Part shown: in pieces, positions 61,583 to 64,000 of the stretch | Position numbering within the stretch: the first letter of the stretch is position 1 | How the letters are laid out: every line of letters begins with the position of its first letter | From: Vicugna pacos | Lineage: Eukaryota > Chordata > Mammalia > Artiodactyla > Camelidae | DNA length: 64,000 bases | Direction: 5' to 3' | Assembly (NCBI RefSeq): GCF_048564905.1 | Contig: NC_133006.1 | Coordinates: 22,722,001-22,786,000, forward strand | Notes under the pieces: model-generated | What the model saw: only the letters and a program-made list of their open reading frames with translations | Told to the model about the DNA's origin: nothing | The model's database searches: none | Position numbers and translations under genes: made by a program

Positions 61583-62469
61583 TAGTAAGTGACACAGAAA
61601 AAGAATCTATATACCATGAAGGCAGTAGCAAATTCTCTGTAAACCCTAGGACTCCAATCCTGATGGATGTCCTCAGGGCCACTGATTATGAGGACTCCTG
61701 GCTTAAGACTCCTTGAATCTGCATGAGCAAAATTTCTAATCACATCAAGCTGTGTTTCTCAAACAATCTGCAGAGAAGAATCTTTTTTTTTTCTCTTTTG
61801 GTTATTGTTGTAAATATCTCTTGCGTTATGTATTATATATCACAGACTCATACTTTTCTGAAATAAATTACTGGAAACATAATGAAGTGAATAAAAAACA
61901 AAGGCATACAATTACAAGGAGTAATTTTATTATTAGATACAATTTACCTAATATTTTCTGTCATTTCTCTAAATTTTTGTAATGCTCTATTTCTGTGTTT
62001 GTTTCGTAAAGAACTAGTAGGAAACAGTTGTAAATATACACTGGTCTGTGGATCACACTTTGGTGGCACTGCTCACGGAATAAAACTTAGATATACCTCA
62101 GATTTCTTGACAGTAACACTGAATAAAAATAACAAAAGAGTGCTGTTTTCAAATGTCGAGGGAGAAAAGTTAAACTGTACTTTGATAACAAGCTAAGTTA
62201 TTTCTTAAATGCAAGGATAATTTGAGAAAGAAAAAGTAAATATCAATCACAATCCAATTCTAACACGTGATGACGCCAACATAATGGCTGTCTGGGGAAA
62301 CCAGAATCAAATGAGAGCATATCGAGGTATGGATCTCACTGAATTATGAGAGAGAAATTTGAATGCTTTGCCCAAGATGTTGCTAAGGAGAATGACTACT
62401 TTGTATTCATGGCGATTCTAAGTATGACCACTAGCAGAGGTAAGGAATCACATTAAAAGCTTTAATGAA

Positions 62470-62640
62470 ACCAGACAGCACAGGGGACTATATTCAATAT
62501 CTTGTAATGAGCTTTAATGAGAAAAAATATGAAAATGAATGTGTGTATATGCATGACTGGGACATTGTGCTGCACACCAGAAATTTATACATTGTAACTG
62601 ACTGTACTTCAATAAAAATTTTAAAAGCTTAAAAGTTGAT
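62470..62640 (+). mobile_element. LINE-1 3' end of camelid type
   Basis: ACTATATTCAATATCTTGTAAT, TATATGCATGACTGGGACATTG, CTGCACACCAGAAATTTATACA and ACTTCAATAAAAATT, the same 3' end as at 55.9 kb, in a longer copy. Confidence 0.75.
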
Positions 62641-62810
62641 CCCCTGGAGTTTAACAAATTATTAAAAATATTAATAATAATAAAATTAATTTCAATGATT
62701 GAGAAAACTATACCTGAAAATTATTGTTCCAGCCTATAATGAGGTGCACTACAACACAGAAATAAAAGTACACAAATGAAACATGCTATAAAAGGTGACT
62801 ATGCGTTGGG

Positions 62811-62836
62811 TGTGTGTGTGTGAGAGAGAGAGAGAG
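62811..62836 (+). repeat. (GT)n(GA)n simple repeat
   Basis: A perfect GT stretch running into GA units. Confidence 0.85.
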
Positions 62837-63554
62837 ATCTCTGACATAATGGATACTAGATCTGATTCCAGATTTGCCAAGCATAAATGACTCCTCCTGA
62901 CAACATGAGGCAGACACATCAGCCTAGGCTGACTAAAATAACTTTAAAAAATAGTATTTTCTACAAGAATTATTAAGGGGCTTGATGCCCAAGCAGCCAA
63001 TTTTCACAGATGGAGACAAAATATAATACAGAGCTACACAGATAACCAAGAGTTTTGAGACAAAAGGAATTGATTTGAACCACAACTAAAAATAATATTC
63101 AAAATATTTCCAATGAGCCAAGATGTAGTGAATACATTTTTATATTCCACTTATTTTATAGATTTATATTGTTTTATTCCATTATTTATGAAAGTAAAAG
63201 TTTTATGATGGGGATTAGAAACATTAAAATAAGACCTAGATTAAATTCTAATTAGAAATATGAAATTATTTGATGCATTTTTATGTTGTTCTTCTGATAT
63301 ACTATACTTAACTATTTACTAAAGTAATAATTGATGTAAACAGGTCTATAAATAGTAAATCCTCTGTATATACATAAGCTATGCACAATGATAATTTGTA
63401 TATGTTCCTGGAATGATGGAAGATAACTGATCCTGTAATAGTTTGGTGCTATTAATGAAAACTGTTAATTAGGCATTTGAAAGGAGTATACTGAAGGATG
63501 CTTCAATATTTGCTTAGGAAAAAAGAAAAGAGAAAGCAGAGAGGTAGTAGAACC

Positions 63555-63670
63555 CATCTGTAGACTATGAAAACGAATATATGTATGTATATGCATGACT
63601 GGGACCTTGTTCTGTACACCAGAAACTGACACTTTGTAACTGACTACTTCAGTAAAAAACAAAAACACAA
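63555..63670 (+). mobile_element. LINE-1 3' end of camelid type
   Basis: ATATGCATGACTGGGACCTTG, CTGTACACCAGAAACTGACAC and TTCAGTAAAAAACAAAAACAC. Third copy of the tail seen at 55.9 and 62.5 kb. Confidence 0.75.
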
Positions 63671-64000
63671 AAAACCCATCTGTGATAAAAGTATAAACAA
63701 AAGCCCCTAGTGAAAGCACATAAGAAACAAGAGGAAGCATCGGGGTTCAAAGAGTACTGTTTTGACTAAAGAAATAAGGTTTATATTATACACCATGGCG
63801 AATGTGAAAGGAGGGTAGAGGAAGAATTTTCCAACACTCTGTAATTGATATTTCTACTCTAATATCTTAAAATGAATATGTGTTGTATTTGCAATATCTA
63901 GAATCCTCTTCCAATTATTCTCATAAAAGAATCCCAAAGTTCTTTTGAGGAACTGTGTCTCCAATTACTTTTGGAACATAAATTTTGACCAAGGTTCCAA

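Larger units (their letters stand above)
61583..64000. other. Repeat-rich region after the + strand BTNL gene
   Basis: Begins with the 3' UTR of the BTNL gene; AATAAA at 61862-61867 is a candidate end. Otherwise AT-rich with two camelid-type LINE-1 tails and a GT/GA repeat. No coding exon seen. Confidence 0.55.

Overview
The window is mammalian nuclear DNA from the MHC class II region. It shows GT-AG spliced genes, long introns, decayed LINE-1 and MIR copies and many short tandem repeats. A SINE tail at about 22.9 kb and repeated LINE-1 3' ends at 55.9, 62.5 and 63.6 kb look like repeats typical of camelids (camel, llama, alpaca). Species assignment rests on remembered repeat sequence, so I put it at about 75%.

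Layout. 0-6.5 kb: a class II beta-chain gene of DRB type on the + strand, exons 2-6; exon 1 must lie upstream of the window. 6.5-13.3 kb: intergenic, filled with old LINE-1 and an LTR-like fossil. 13.3-18.1 kb: a complete DRA gene on the - strand, with its W/S-X-Y promoter. 18.1-25.9 kb: intergenic, holding a second X-Y module about 1.5 kb upstream of DRA, a Tigger1-like DNA transposon and an interferon-response-like site. 25.9-36.5 kb: an intact BTNL2 gene of eight coding exons on the + strand. 41.2-48.7 kb: an intact butyrophilin-like gene with a B30.2/SPRY domain on the - strand. 53.8-61.6 kb: a second SPRY butyrophilin-like gene on the + strand, divergent from the first and cut short at the end of its SPRY domain. 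61.6-64 kb: intergenic repeats.

The order DRB-DRA-BTNL2 matches the human class II/III border, written here in reverse orientation. DRA and DRB encode the two chains of the peptide-presenting DR heterodimer. BTNL2 is a B7-related modulator of T cells. The two SPRY genes resemble the rodent Btnl1/4/6 group kept beside Btnl2 and absent as working genes at this place in human; relatives form heteromers that support epithelial gamma-delta T cells. All five genes have consistent splice phases by hand joining: DRA 253 residues, BTNL2 518, the - strand BTNL 542, the + strand BTNL 502, and 231 codons including stop for the visible part of DRB.

The most notable observations are the distal palindromic RFX/X-Y module near DRA, loss of the DRA octamer, an exact 21-bp copy of the DRA W/S box in DRA intron 1, an odd DRB gene (lost beta-chain glycosylation site, lost His81, frame-shifted tail), and the pair of divergent SPRY butyrophilin-like genes.
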